Positions 1 through 8,472 of a stretch of 39,654 nucleotides of DNA are shown here, in pieces. A program made the translations under genes and the position numbers. Numbering within the stretch: position 1 is the stretch's first letter; every line of letters begins with the position of its first letter. The stretch is from Caulobacter sp. AP07 (lineage in GTDB: Bacteria; Pseudomonadota; Alphaproteobacteria; Caulobacterales; Caulobacteraceae): assembly GCF_000281955.1 (NCBI RefSeq), contig NZ_AKKF01000175.1, positions 1 to 39,654 of the forward strand, in the 5' to 3' direction. Under the pieces are notes generated by a model. The model was not told the origin of the DNA, did no database searches, and saw only the letters and a program-made list of their open reading frames with translations.

Positions 1-405
1 CTCGCGGCCGCCATAGACATAGTCCCAGGCCGCCGCGCCGTCGTCGCGCAGGAACACCACCCGGTCGAGGCCACAGACGTCGGCGCCGGTGTCGTTCAGG
101 GCCCGAAGCTGCCGATCCAGGCGATCGGACGCATGCCAGTCGTCGTCGTCCCAGTGCACGATGACCTCGCCGCGCGCCATCTCGCAGAGGCGGTTGCGCT
201 TGGCGCCCACCACGCGGCGGGTGTCCTCGCGGACATAGCGGATGCGCGGATCGTCGGGGACGAGGTCACCGATCGCGTCGCCGCCGTCATCGAGGATCAG
301 CAGTTCGGCGTCGTCGCGACCTTGCGCCAGGAACGCCGCGATCGCCTGGGGCGCGAACCGCCGGCGGTCGGCGGTGGGCATGATGCAGGAGACCGCTGGA
401 GACAT
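1..405 (-). CDS. Family 2 glycosyltransferase, partial (C-terminal part outside window)
   Basis: The minus-strand frame stays open from the ATG at 405 to the left edge, giving 135 codons with no stop. The protein starts MSPAVSCIMPTADRR, the usual GT-A beta1 start (xxCIMPTxxR). ELLILDDGGD follows at about residues 34-43, and the nucleotide-sugar metal-binding signature HWDDDDW lies at residues 84-90. This is the Rossmann-like N-terminal half of a GT2 enzyme, which transfers a sugar from an activated nucleotide donor; the acceptor cannot be told. An AGGG Shine-Dalgarno lies about 9 bases before the ATG. The gene starts 11 bases after the stop of the upstream hypothetical gene, so it reads as the tail of the CIS operon. 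Inference: it may decorate a CIS component or a cell-surface receptor, or it may just be a neighbour. The fold is confident; the role is unknown. Confidence 0.85.
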   Translation of the reverse strand, partial: MSPAVSCIMPTADRRRFAPQAIAAFLAQGRDDAELLILDDGGDAIGDLVPDDPRIRYVREDTRRVVGAKRNRLCEMARGEVIVHWDDDDWHASDRLDRQLRALNDTGADVCGLDRVVFLRDDGAAAWDYVYGGRE

Positions 406-416
406 GCCGCAATTCC

Positions 417-1007
417 CTATCGTTCGGCGCGGAGAAAGCGCAGGGCCGCTGTCATGACGTCGGCGACGCCGCGATCCGGCTCGCTAGCCAGGGCGGCTTC
501 CAGCGGCGACTCGAAGGCCGGCCAAAGCAGCAGCCCCGCCGCCATGGCGGCCTGGGCACGGGTTTCGAGGTCAGCGGAGGTCAGCCCCTCGGCGATCAAG
601 TCGGAGGCCTCGGCGTCGGGCTCCGGCGCCAGACCCATCGCCAGGCGCAGATAGGCGGCCGGATCCCTGGCTCCGGATCGGGCGACGTCCCGCTTGAGGT
701 CTGCGATCGACCGACCTTGCGGCGCGCCGCGCATCGCCTCCCAGACCTCGCGGAGCCGCGCCTTGTCGGGGTGGACGATGCTGAGATACGGATGGCCCAG
801 TTGTTCGTCCCGGACCAACTCGAACATCAACTGGCCGTCCGGGTCGAACCAACGGTCGATCCGGACTGGAGCGCCATCCGACGCGGCCGGTTGATGGATC
901 AGGTTCAAGCCATTGTCGCGACCCCAAGCCACTAGGTCGTCTCCGATCCGCTCGACCAATTCGGGCTCGGGAACATCGTCGTTCAAAATGAGGCTGAGCG
1001 AGCGCAT
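417..1007 (-). CDS. Hypothetical protein in CIS operon
   Basis: This encodes 196 aa with no family I can name. The N-terminal 95 residues look like a mixed alpha/beta domain (LSLILNDDVPEPELVERIGD, then RIDRWFDPDGQLMFELVRDE). The C-terminal half is Ala-rich and helical, resembling HEAT-like or small helical-repeat sequence. No signal peptide or membrane segment is seen. The ATG at 1007 lies 6 bases after the stop of the DUF4157 gene, so it is very likely translated with it. A small acidic protein directly behind a presumed cargo gene could be a loading chaperone, adaptor or immunity protein; that is positional inference only. Confidence 0.75.
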   Translation of the reverse strand: MRSLSLILNDDVPEPELVERIGDDLVAWGRDNGLNLIHQPAASDGAPVRIDRWFDPDGQLMFELVRDEQLGHPYLSIVHPDKARLREVWEAMRGAPQGRSIADLKRDVARSGARDPAAYLRLAMGLAPEPDAEASDLIAEGLTSADLETRAQAAMAAGLLLWPAFESPLEAALASEPDRGVADVMTAALRFLRAER

Positions 1008-1013
1008 ACCGAG

Positions 1014-4000
1014 CTACCTTTGGGTGTTCTGCTGCAGGAAGGCGGCCAAGCGGCCCGCCAGTTCATCGCCCAGCCGCCGGGCGTCGGCGTCGGTGCGCGC
1101 CGTGTTCAGCGGAGTCAGGGCGCCCGCGGCCCACCGTTCGAACGCCTGGGCAAGTTCGACCAGTTGGGCGCCGCCGGGTTCGGCCAGCACGCGGTTGTTG
1201 GGATTGGCCAGGACGGCGCGCAGGCGCTGGAAGATGACGGCGTAGCTGCCCTGGCGCACCTGGGTGGCGCTGTCGATCTGCCGCGGCGTGGCGGCCGCCC
1301 GGTTGCCACCGGTGCCGGCGGCGGCCGAATAGCCCGTGGCCATGCCGGCCATCCGGCCCACCGTCATTTCACCCGTCGTCGCCACGCCGGCCCCGACCAG
1401 GCCGGTGGCGACGCGGTTGGCCGCCAGGTTGCCGGCGTGGCGCGCCACCTCGACCTCGTCGCGCAGGCCAGTGATGATCCGCGTATCCTCGCCGGCCCGC
1501 TGGGCCACATTGACTGGCAGGGGCCGGGGCCGCCCGCCCTCCGGCATCGGCGGCACGATCAGCGGCGCGTTCTCGTCGCGCGAGTACATGTAGCGGCCGG
1601 CTTCCGGCACATACAGGTTCTGCATCGTGGCCAGCCGATTGGGCTCCTGGTCGACGCCGCGGATCGGCCGGGCGCTGACCTGACCGGTGTAGCCCTGGAT
1701 CACGGGATCGGTGATGGCCTGGCGAGGATAGTGCTGTTGTCCGCGCTGCTGCATGGCGATCGGCAGGTCGCCGGTCCGAATCTCGCGATAGATCTGCACC
1801 ATCTCGGTCTGGGTCAGCGGAGCCGGCGCCGTGCCGCCGCCGGCAATGGCGTTGCGCGCCTGACCCATGGCCGGGGAGGCGGGTCCACGACCGCCCATGA
1901 ACGCCGCCTCGGCCCGTTGCAGGATCGGCTCCAGGGCCGCGCCCATGTTGACCTCGGCCAGATTATACATCCGCGCCGTCGGATTGATCGTCGCGTTGAT
2001 GCCATTGCCGTCGAGGGTAAGGGAGGTCAGGCGGTACTGGTTCTTCCAGATGAACAGCCGCGCCATCAGCAGCGGCCGCGGCACGCCGCGCCGAACCATC
2101 CGCTGGACCTGGGGCCGCAGTTCGCGCACGGCGCGGTCGAGGTCGCGCTGCTTCTCGGCGGGGGTGCGCATATCGGGGCCGCGCACAGCCCCGGCCACCG
2201 CCTGTCCCAGCCGCCGCGCCTGGGTGACGATCCAGGCCACCACCCGATCCAGGGCCCGGTCGATCGGCGCGCGGATGCGATTGATGATGTTGGTCACCGC
2301 GTCGGCCACCCGGCCCAGGCCGGCGATGCGGGCCAGGAAGCTGATCACCAGGGTCAGCAGACCGGCCAGGGTCGACTCCACGCGGGCCGCCGCCGGGGCG
2401 ATGTTGCCCGCGGCGATGGTGGCGATGGCGTCGATGAAGGACGCGGCGACGGCGGCGATCTGGCGCAGCCGCTCCACGAAGAACATCACCGTGTTGTAGA
2501 TGGCGATGATCGCCTGGATGAAGGCCCCGGCTGGACTGAGCATCGACAGCAATCGGGTGACCGCGGCCGAGACGATACGGTCCTTCACGAAGGTCATCAC
2601 CTGCTCGATGACCATGTCGCGCAGATTGCCCAGGGTCTCGAGGATCTTCTGCCAGGCCGCCGCCGGGCCTTCACGCACCAGGGTAACGACGATGTCGAAG
2701 CCGGTCTCCAGGGCGCGGACCACGGGCTCGCTGGTCGCGCGCACCAGCTTGGTGCGGATGTTGGTCCAGGTCAGGCCCAGCACCGAAAGGGCGAACTTGA
2801 GGATTTCGCGCAGGCTGAAGCCCTGCGGGATGTAGACCGCCGCGCCGGTCATCGCCCCGGTCAGCCAGCCCACCAGCGAGGCGCGCAGGTGGGTGAGGAA
2901 GTTCTTGGCGAAGTTGCTGAAGCCCAGCTTGCCGGCTTGCACCAGCGTGCCGACGAAACCGATCGGATTGCGAATGATGGTGTCGAAGGCGCCCGCCGCC
3001 TTCTTGACATAGGGCATCACCCGGGGGGCCACGACCTCCATGATGATCTTCAGCAGATCCATCACCGTGCCGCCGGCCCAGCTCAGGAAATCGCCCATGA
3101 AGCTGGCGAAGGCGCCGGCCACCTTGAGCAGGGCGCGAGGCGGCAGGACCAGGTCCATGATCTCCAGCGACCGCAGGGTGCTCATGAACCGTTCGGGGAT
3201 CGAGGTGACCAGGGCCATCAGGCCGCTGATGGCGCTCTGGAACCAGGCCCAGGCGCGCGGGATGGCGTTGGCCCGCTTGATGTTCTCCCAGATCTCTTCC
3301 TGGCCGATCAGCTTCATGAAGCCGCCGATCAGGGTGTCGGCGGTGCGCGGCACGGCCTCGCCGGTGATCGGGTCGCGACCCAGGACGGCTTTCAGCAGGT
3401 CCCAGCCCGGCGTGCGGGCGGCCAGGGCGGCCAGCGGCTTGAGGATCGCCTCCTTGATCAGGTCGAGGACGGCGGAGACCAGGCTTCTGGCGAACGCGAT
3501 CAGTCGGTCTATGGGCTCGGTGAAGATCCGCTTGGCCCGTTCCCAGACGGCGCCCAGCCGGAAGGCGTCGGCGACGCCCAGACCATTCACGAAGGCGTCG
3601 AGCGCGGCCTTGATCGAGCCGAGGCCGATGCCGAGCGAGGCGATCTGGCTCTCGATCCACGACCCGGCCTTGTCGAAGATGCTGTAGCGGTCCAGCGCCT
3701 CGACGATCAGGCCGCCGCCGGGCAGGAACTCGACCAGGGCCCGCAGGATGTTGGCGGCGCTGCGCTCGACCCGGCTCATATTGATCGGGTTGATGCCGAT
3801 GACGACGGTGATCAGCCGGAAGCCGGGGATGTAGTTGGCCTTGTCGGCGAACCAGTCCAGGGCCTCGCTGATGATCCCGCGCTGCACCTGGGGCTGGGCG
3901 CGTTGCGACACCGTGGTGTCGACCTGGCGCTGGACGGTGGCGCTCTGCTGGATGGTGTGGGCCAGCTCGTGGGCGATCAGTTCCTTGCCGGCCTTGGTGG

Positions 4001-4544
4001 CCGGCTGGAACTGGCCGCGATTGAAGAACACGTGGCGACCATAGGTGAAGGCCTTGGCGCCCAGTCGGCTGGCCAGGTTCTCGGCCTTGGCGTCGGTGTG
4101 GATGCGCACGCCGGAGAAGTCGGCCTTGAACCGCGGGGCCATGAAGTCCTGGACGGCCTTGGGCAAGGGCGCGCCGCCGCTCAGTTCGGCTTGGATGGCG
4201 TCGGCGGTCGCGGCGGTGGTCTGGGCCTGGTCGCCGCCGGAAGCCGGCGCGGCGGCGGGCGCGCGGGCGGCGAGCGGCGACCCCCGTGACAGGTGCGGTG
4301 CGCTGGCCGGCGGAGGCATCGACACCACCCTGTGGGCCAGGGTCTCGGCCTCGTGTTCGGCGGCGTCGCCGGGCGAGGAGATGGCCAGGGGCGCGGCCTG
4401 GGTCCGGGTGGACAGCAGGACGGTGGTGCGGGCGCTCCACGCCGTCGCCGACGGGCTGTCCGTGGTCGCCGCGTCGCGTCGGGCGGTCGCCGCCTGGGGG
4501 GCGGCGCTCTTGCTGGTCTCGGCTTGTCGCTGGACCGCGGCCAT
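1014..4544 (-). CDS. DUF4157 (eCIS core domain) protein, putative CIS cargo or tape-measure-like
   Basis: The protein has 1176 aa from the ATG at 4544. I chose this start because it begins MAAVQRQ, as many DUF4157 proteins do, and lies 4 bases after the ATPase stop; the longer frame only shadows the ATPase. An Ala/Pro-rich linker with an EHEAETLAHRVV stretch (about 63-74) leads into the DUF4157 domain (about 118-200), ending in the HELAH zinc-peptidase-like motif at 192-196. Residues about 225-787 are an unbroken run of hydrophobic and amphipathic helices, as in phage tape measures or pore-forming toxins. The C-terminal 390 residues are soluble-looking and unassigned; NQYRLTSLTLDGNGINATIN resembles a module I associate with other DUF4157 proteins. 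DUF4157 proteins are linked to eCIS loci as putative effectors. Whether this one is cargo, toxin or internal ruler is not settled. Confidence 0.9.
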   Translation of the reverse strand: MAAVQRQAETSKSAAPQAATARRDAATTDSPSATAWSARTTVLLSTRTQAAPLAISSPGDAAEHEAETLAHRVVSMPPPASAPHLSRGSPLAARAPAAAPASGGDQAQTTAATADAIQAELSGGAPLPKAVQDFMAPRFKADFSGVRIHTDAKAENLASRLGAKAFTYGRHVFFNRGQFQPATKAGKELIAHELAHTIQQSATVQRQVDTTVSQRAQPQVQRGIISEALDWFADKANYIPGFRLITVVIGINPINMSRVERSAANILRALVEFLPGGGLIVEALDRYSIFDKAGSWIESQIASLGIGLGSIKAALDAFVNGLGVADAFRLGAVWERAKRIFTEPIDRLIAFARSLVSAVLDLIKEAILKPLAALAARTPGWDLLKAVLGRDPITGEAVPRTADTLIGGFMKLIGQEEIWENIKRANAIPRAWAWFQSAISGLMALVTSIPERFMSTLRSLEIMDLVLPPRALLKVAGAFASFMGDFLSWAGGTVMDLLKIIMEVVAPRVMPYVKKAAGAFDTIIRNPIGFVGTLVQAGKLGFSNFAKNFLTHLRASLVGWLTGAMTGAAVYIPQGFSLREILKFALSVLGLTWTNIRTKLVRATSEPVVRALETGFDIVVTLVREGPAAAWQKILETLGNLRDMVIEQVMTFVKDRIVSAAVTRLLSMLSPAGAFIQAIIAIYNTVMFFVERLRQIAAVAASFIDAIATIAAGNIAPAAARVESTLAGLLTLVISFLARIAGLGRVADAVTNIINRIRAPIDRALDRVVAWIVTQARRLGQAVAGAVRGPDMRTPAEKQRDLDRAVRELRPQVQRMVRRGVPRPLLMARLFIWKNQYRLTSLTLDGNGINATINPTARMYNLAEVNMGAALEPILQRAEAAFMGGRGPASPAMGQARNAIAGGGTAPAPLTQTEMVQIYREIRTGDLPIAMQQRGQQHYPRQAITDPVIQGYTGQVSARPIRGVDQEPNRLATMQNLYVPEAGRYMYSRDENAPLIVPPMPEGGRPRPLPVNVAQRAGEDTRIITGLRDEVEVARHAGNLAANRVATGLVGAGVATTGEMTVGRMAGMATGYSAAAGTGGNRAAATPRQIDSATQVRQGSYAVIFQRLRAVLANPNNRVLAEPGGAQLVELAQAFERWAAGALTPLNTARTDADARRLGDELAGRLAAFLQQNTQR

Positions 4545-4548
4545 GGGG

Positions 4549-6573
4549 TCAACCCGCCGACACGGCCGGCTTGAGCGGGCACTGCGCCTCGGTCTTGCGG
4601 TATTCGCGCAGCAGCGCCGAGCGCAGCGCCTCGTCGTCCAGCGGCCGATCGCCCGACAGGGCCAGCAGCCGGGCGTGCAGGGCGACGTTGCGAAGCTGGC
4701 CGCCGGACAGGGCGCAGCGGCAGGCGATCTCCTGCAGCAGCTCGTCGGAAGCGGCGTGGTCGCCCAGATGGCGTTCGAGGATCTCGTAGCGCCGCGCCTC
4801 GTCGGGGGCGCGGAACGGCACGACCACGTCCATGCGCCGGGCAAAGGCCTTGTCGATGCGCTCGGCGGCGTTGGTGGTGACCAGCAGGATGCCCCGGAAG
4901 GTCTCGATCCGCTGCAGGAGGAAGTTGGTCTCGAGGTTGGCGTAGCGGTCGTTGGCGTTGCCGACATCGGTGCGGCGGGCCATCAGCGCGTCGCCCTCGT
5001 CGAGCAGCAGCATGGCGTCCAGGTCCTCGGCGGCGGCGAAGGCCCGATCGAGGTTCTTCTCGGTCTCGCCGATGTACTTGCTGACGGCCGAGGCCAGGTC
5101 GATGCGGTAGAGGTCCTTGCCCAGCTCGGCGGCGACCAGTTGGGCGGCCAGGGTCTTGCCCGAGCCGCTAGGACCGCTGAACAGGGCCCGCACTCCGGCG
5201 GCGCCCGGTCCGTCGCCGGCCGCCACGGCCAAGGCCTCCCGGTGCCGGCAGCGGGCGATCAGCGATTCCAGCTCCAGGCGCGCCGTGCGCTCCAGCGCCA
5301 GCCGACCCAGCCCGCCTTTGGCGCGGACCCGGGCGGCCACGGTCTCGATGCGGGCGTCGTGCAGACCGCGCACCGCCTGGCGGACGTCGTCGGCGGTCAG
5401 GTCCGCACGGCGATCGAGGGCCGCGTAACCCTCGGCCGCCGCGGCCGCGCGTCGAATGGCCCCGCTGGTCAGATGAAAGTCTTCGGCCAGCCGCCGCCGT
5501 TCCGCCGGGGCGCCGCCGGGCGAGGCCTCGCGCCAATGGCGGGCGCGGGCCTGGGCGTCAGGCGCCGACAGCTCCAGAGTCAGGATCGGCCGGCCATCGG
5601 CGCAGGCGACCCCGCCGGTCGGCCCCATGACCACGGCGATCGGGCCATCCCAGAGGGGGAGGGACGGCAGGGTGCGGCTCTCGCCGGGGACCAGCGCCAG
5701 CTCGACCAGCGGCATGACCCCCCACAGGCGGGCGAGGGCGCCGCAGAGCCGCCAGTGGGCCTCGTCCTCGAGGCCGGCGGCCTCGATCCGCAGGAGGCCG
5801 AGGCCCAGGGCCCGCGCGACGCCGCCGACCAGGGTCTTGCGTCCGTTATGGGCGGGGCCGCGCACGACGATCAATCGGCCGGGTTGCCGCGCCAGGTGGT
5901 CGGGCAGGGCCGTCCAGGATGGTTGTTCCACGGCCTCGCCGCGCGGCGGGATGAAGGCGCTCAGCGGCGTCAGGCTTTCGGATGGAATCCGTTGCGCCAG
6001 GCGCATCTCGGGACAGGCGTCGCCGAGCGCGTCCCACAAGGCGGGCGAGACCGCCAGCCGCCAGGCCATGCGGGGCGCGTCGGGGTTGAGCACAAGAACC
6101 AGGCCGGCCTGGAGCAGGTTCAGCACCGCGGCGCGAACGGCCTCTGGGCGATCGGCGTCGCCGTGGCCGCGCCACAGGCCGATCAGGACGCCCAGGGTCG
6201 GCCGGGCGCCGTCGTCTCCGGCCAGCAAGGCGGCGAAACGCGGATCCTCCTCCACCAGGCCAATGGTCAGCAGCAGATCGACGTCCAGCGTCGCCAACCC
6301 CGCGCGACGCAGGGCGGTCAGCGGCGTGGGCGGCAGGCGGGGGGCCCAGGCTTCGACCGCGCGACGCCAGGCCTCGGCGCCGGGACAGGCCGCCCCGAAC
6401 AGGCGATCGATCTCGGCCTGGTACTCGGCCAGGAACGGACAGGCGGCCAGCAGGCCGACCCGGTCCTCGCCCGCCGCCAGCTCCGCCAGCCGTCCCGCCA
6501 CACCCAGCAAGGCCAGCCGAAAATGACCGGCGGCGTCCTGGGGCATGGCGGCGAAGGGAGCGGAGAGCGTCAT
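4549..6573 (-). CDS. AAA+ ATPase of the contractile injection system (Afp15-like)
   Basis: This is a 674-aa protein. The C-terminal AAA+ module (about 455-674) has Walker A GPSGSGKT at 467-474, Walker B LLLDEGD with D525 and E526, a sensor-1 Asn at 568 (TTN), paired arginines at 579-580 as candidate Arg fingers, and a lid with a sensor-2-like GGQLRN segment. The N-terminal 330 residues are divergent and include GPAHNGRKT, a Walker-A-like loop with one residue too many, so probably a non-hydrolysing AAA remnant. In Afp and PVC systems this ATPase is required for assembly of full-length particles. It follows the 627-aa gene by 12 bases and precedes the DUF4157 gene by 4. The family call is firm; the inactive first domain is inference. 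Confidence 0.93.
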   Translation of the reverse strand: MTLSAPFAAMPQDAAGHFRLALLGVAGRLAELAAGEDRVGLLAACPFLAEYQAEIDRLFGAACPGAEAWRRAVEAWAPRLPPTPLTALRRAGLATLDVDLLLTIGLVEEDPRFAALLAGDDGARPTLGVLIGLWRGHGDADRPEAVRAAVLNLLQAGLVLVLNPDAPRMAWRLAVSPALWDALGDACPEMRLAQRIPSESLTPLSAFIPPRGEAVEQPSWTALPDHLARQPGRLIVVRGPAHNGRKTLVGGVARALGLGLLRIEAAGLEDEAHWRLCGALARLWGVMPLVELALVPGESRTLPSLPLWDGPIAVVMGPTGGVACADGRPILTLELSAPDAQARARHWREASPGGAPAERRRLAEDFHLTSGAIRRAAAAAEGYAALDRRADLTADDVRQAVRGLHDARIETVAARVRAKGGLGRLALERTARLELESLIARCRHREALAVAAGDGPGAAGVRALFSGPSGSGKTLAAQLVAAELGKDLYRIDLASAVSKYIGETEKNLDRAFAAAEDLDAMLLLDEGDALMARRTDVGNANDRYANLETNFLLQRIETFRGILLVTTNAAERIDKAFARRMDVVVPFRAPDEARRYEILERHLGDHAASDELLQEIACRCALSGGQLRNVALHARLLALSGDRPLDDEALRSALLREYRKTEAQCPLKPAVSAG

Positions 6574-6585
6574 GGCCGGCCTCGA

Positions 6586-8469
6586 TCAGGTGAAATGGAA
6601 GGCGGGCTTGAGCCCGACGGCCGGAATCCAACCCGGGTCGCGGTCCAGCCCAGCCGTCCTGAGGGCCAGCGGCAGGTCGGCAAGGGCGAGGTGGATATCG
6701 AGCACGCCGTCGCTGATCTCGACGACGGCCGGATGCCGACAGACCAGGTCGGGAGCGTCGCGGGCGTCGACGCCCAGGGCTCGCGACAGGCGCGCGCTCA
6801 GGTACAGGGTCAGGAGGCCCAGCCAGCGGTCGCGGCCGTGGCCCAGCCGGACCGGCGCGCGCGCGGCGGTCACGATGGTCGTCGCGGCCAGGCCGGCCCG
6901 GCGCGCCAGTCTCGCGAGCTGGTCGCGCCCGTTGCGTCCAGGCCGTCTCGGCGCGTCGGCGATCGCGAAACCCGCCGGGTGCCAGAGCATCAGTCGGCGG
7001 CGTCCCGCCCAGCCGATGACCGTGGCCGGCTGGCCCCAGGGACGCAGCCAGGCGCCAGGTGTGATCCAGGTCTTCGGCGCGACGAAGCCAGCGCCGGCGC
7101 GCCGGCGCGGGGTTCGCCCGGCCAGGTCGGCCAGGAACCCGCTCATGGGGTCCGCCGCGAAAGCCGGGCCAAACCATCGGGCGCCCAACATCGCCAGCAG
7201 GTCCCAGGGCGACAAGGCCAGGTTGCGGCCGCGCGGCTGGGAAAAGTCGCTGTACAGTTCCAGGCCCAGCAAGGCGTTGAGCAGGTAGAACAGCCCGCCG
7301 AACCTGACCGTCACGCGTCGGACGCCGCCCGTCGTTTCGGTTTCGTGGACATCCTCGGCGTCTAGAACGGCGGCGAGGGCCGGGCCGGGCGGGAGGACGG
7401 GCGCCGGGGATCTGGAGGGTGTCGGGTCGTGCGGTGACCCTGGCGCGGGCGCGGGACGTGCTTCGGGCGCGACGGTTGCGGTGTCTTTCCCGTCCAGGGA
7501 CGGGGCGTCGAGTTCACCGGGCTCCGACTCCAGTCCAGGTTCAGAGGGTTCGGCCGGCGCGGGCCCGATCGTCGCGCGTCGCGAAGCGCTCCTGGACGTG
7601 GAAGGCTTTCGTTTCGATGGGACATCGGCGGCTTGGTCCGGCGCCGGCGACCGCGCGATGAGTTGCGGATCGCTCCCGGGGACCAGGGCGTCGAGCGCTT
7701 CGAGCGCGGCCGCGAAACCTGGGTCGCGCGCCTGGGGCGCGTCGCGGCGAACGGTCAAGGCCACGGCCAGCAGGCGCCGGGCCGGACCGGAAAGCCGGCT
7801 GGCGACCAGTTCGGGCGTTCTTCGCAGCAGGACGGTCAAGGCCTGGACGTTTACCGCGCGCTTGGCGGGCGCCCGGCGTGGGCGAACGCCAGGGCGGGCT
7901 TCGACGCAGGCGGGGTCCAGCGCGTGGGCATGGACGATCGCGCCGAGCGCCAGGTCGAGTTCGGCGTCATCCAGTTCGGCGAGCCAGGGTTCCGCCAGGC
8001 CGCGCTCGGCCAGCCAGACGATGACGCGCGGCAGCAGGTCGCCGCGCGGCAACACCTCGGTCCGCCACCAGGCCGCCGGCGGACGGCCGCGCAGCGCGGC
8101 GGGCCACCACCAGCGCGCCGCCGGCGGATCGTTTCGCACCCGGCCGCCGATCAGCCAGCCCGCCAGCTCGACCTCGTCGTCGAACAGCATGGAGTCGGCC
8201 TGGCCGGCGACGCTGTCCCGCGCCGGTCGCACGGCGCGGGCCAGGCTGTTTCGCAAGGCCGTCTCGACCGCCAGGGTGAATCCCGGACGGCCCAGCGGTG
8301 CGGCGGCGGCCAGCCGCCGGACGATCAGCATCGCCCGGCGAGGCAAGCCGATGCGTGACGGGTCGATCGGCGCCAGGGCGGCCTCCAGGACGCGCCTGGC
8401 GTTCGCGCCGCCGCCCCGCAGGCGGGCGCGCTGTACGGTCAGGCCCTGGTCCGGCGACGGGACGAGCAT
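6586..8469 (-). CDS. CIS-associated protein of unknown function, 627 aa
   Basis: I do not recognise a named domain. The N-terminal part (1-270) is Ala/Leu/Arg-rich and helical, starting with a conserved-looking LPRRAMLIVRRL segment. Residues about 272-382 are Pro/Ser/Glu-rich and look disordered. The C-terminal part (383-627) begins VRFGGLFYLLNALLGLELYS and ends AVGLKPAFHF, with many Trp and His residues. It has no signal peptide or clear membrane helix. It sits 3 bases after the membrane-anchored 663-aa gene and 12 bases before the ATPase, where Afp-type loci often keep their tape-measure gene. It does not look like that family, however: there is no long coiled coil and I do not see the family's N-terminal motif. 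An assembly factor working with the ATPase is the best guess. Confidence 0.8.
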   Translation of the reverse strand: MLVPSPDQGLTVQRARLRGGGANARRVLEAALAPIDPSRIGLPRRAMLIVRRLAAAAPLGRPGFTLAVETALRNSLARAVRPARDSVAGQADSMLFDDEVELAGWLIGGRVRNDPPAARWWWPAALRGRPPAAWWRTEVLPRGDLLPRVIVWLAERGLAEPWLAELDDAELDLALGAIVHAHALDPACVEARPGVRPRRAPAKRAVNVQALTVLLRRTPELVASRLSGPARRLLAVALTVRRDAPQARDPGFAAALEALDALVPGSDPQLIARSPAPDQAADVPSKRKPSTSRSASRRATIGPAPAEPSEPGLESEPGELDAPSLDGKDTATVAPEARPAPAPGSPHDPTPSRSPAPVLPPGPALAAVLDAEDVHETETTGGVRRVTVRFGGLFYLLNALLGLELYSDFSQPRGRNLALSPWDLLAMLGARWFGPAFAADPMSGFLADLAGRTPRRRAGAGFVAPKTWITPGAWLRPWGQPATVIGWAGRRRLMLWHPAGFAIADAPRRPGRNGRDQLARLARRAGLAATTIVTAARAPVRLGHGRDRWLGLLTLYLSARLSRALGVDARDAPDLVCRHPAVVEISDGVLDIHLALADLPLALRTAGLDRDPGWIPAVGLKPAFHFT

Positions 8470-8472
8470 GGA

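Noticed and set aside
1020..4289. Plus-strand frame of 1089 codons opposite the DUF4157 gene
   Set aside because: Product is low-complexity, Gly/Gln/Asp/His-rich, with no domain; it is the antisense shadow expected from high third-position GC in a real minus-strand gene.
4545..4967. N-terminal extension of the DUF4157 protein into the ATPase gene
   Set aside because: The extension reads the ATPase coding sequence out of frame; the ATG at 4544 gives the normal MAAVQRQ start.
4045..7365. Plus-strand frame of 1106 codons opposite the ATPase and 627-aa genes
   Set aside because: Runs across three real minus-strand genes, has no ribosome site or domain, and has antisense-type composition.
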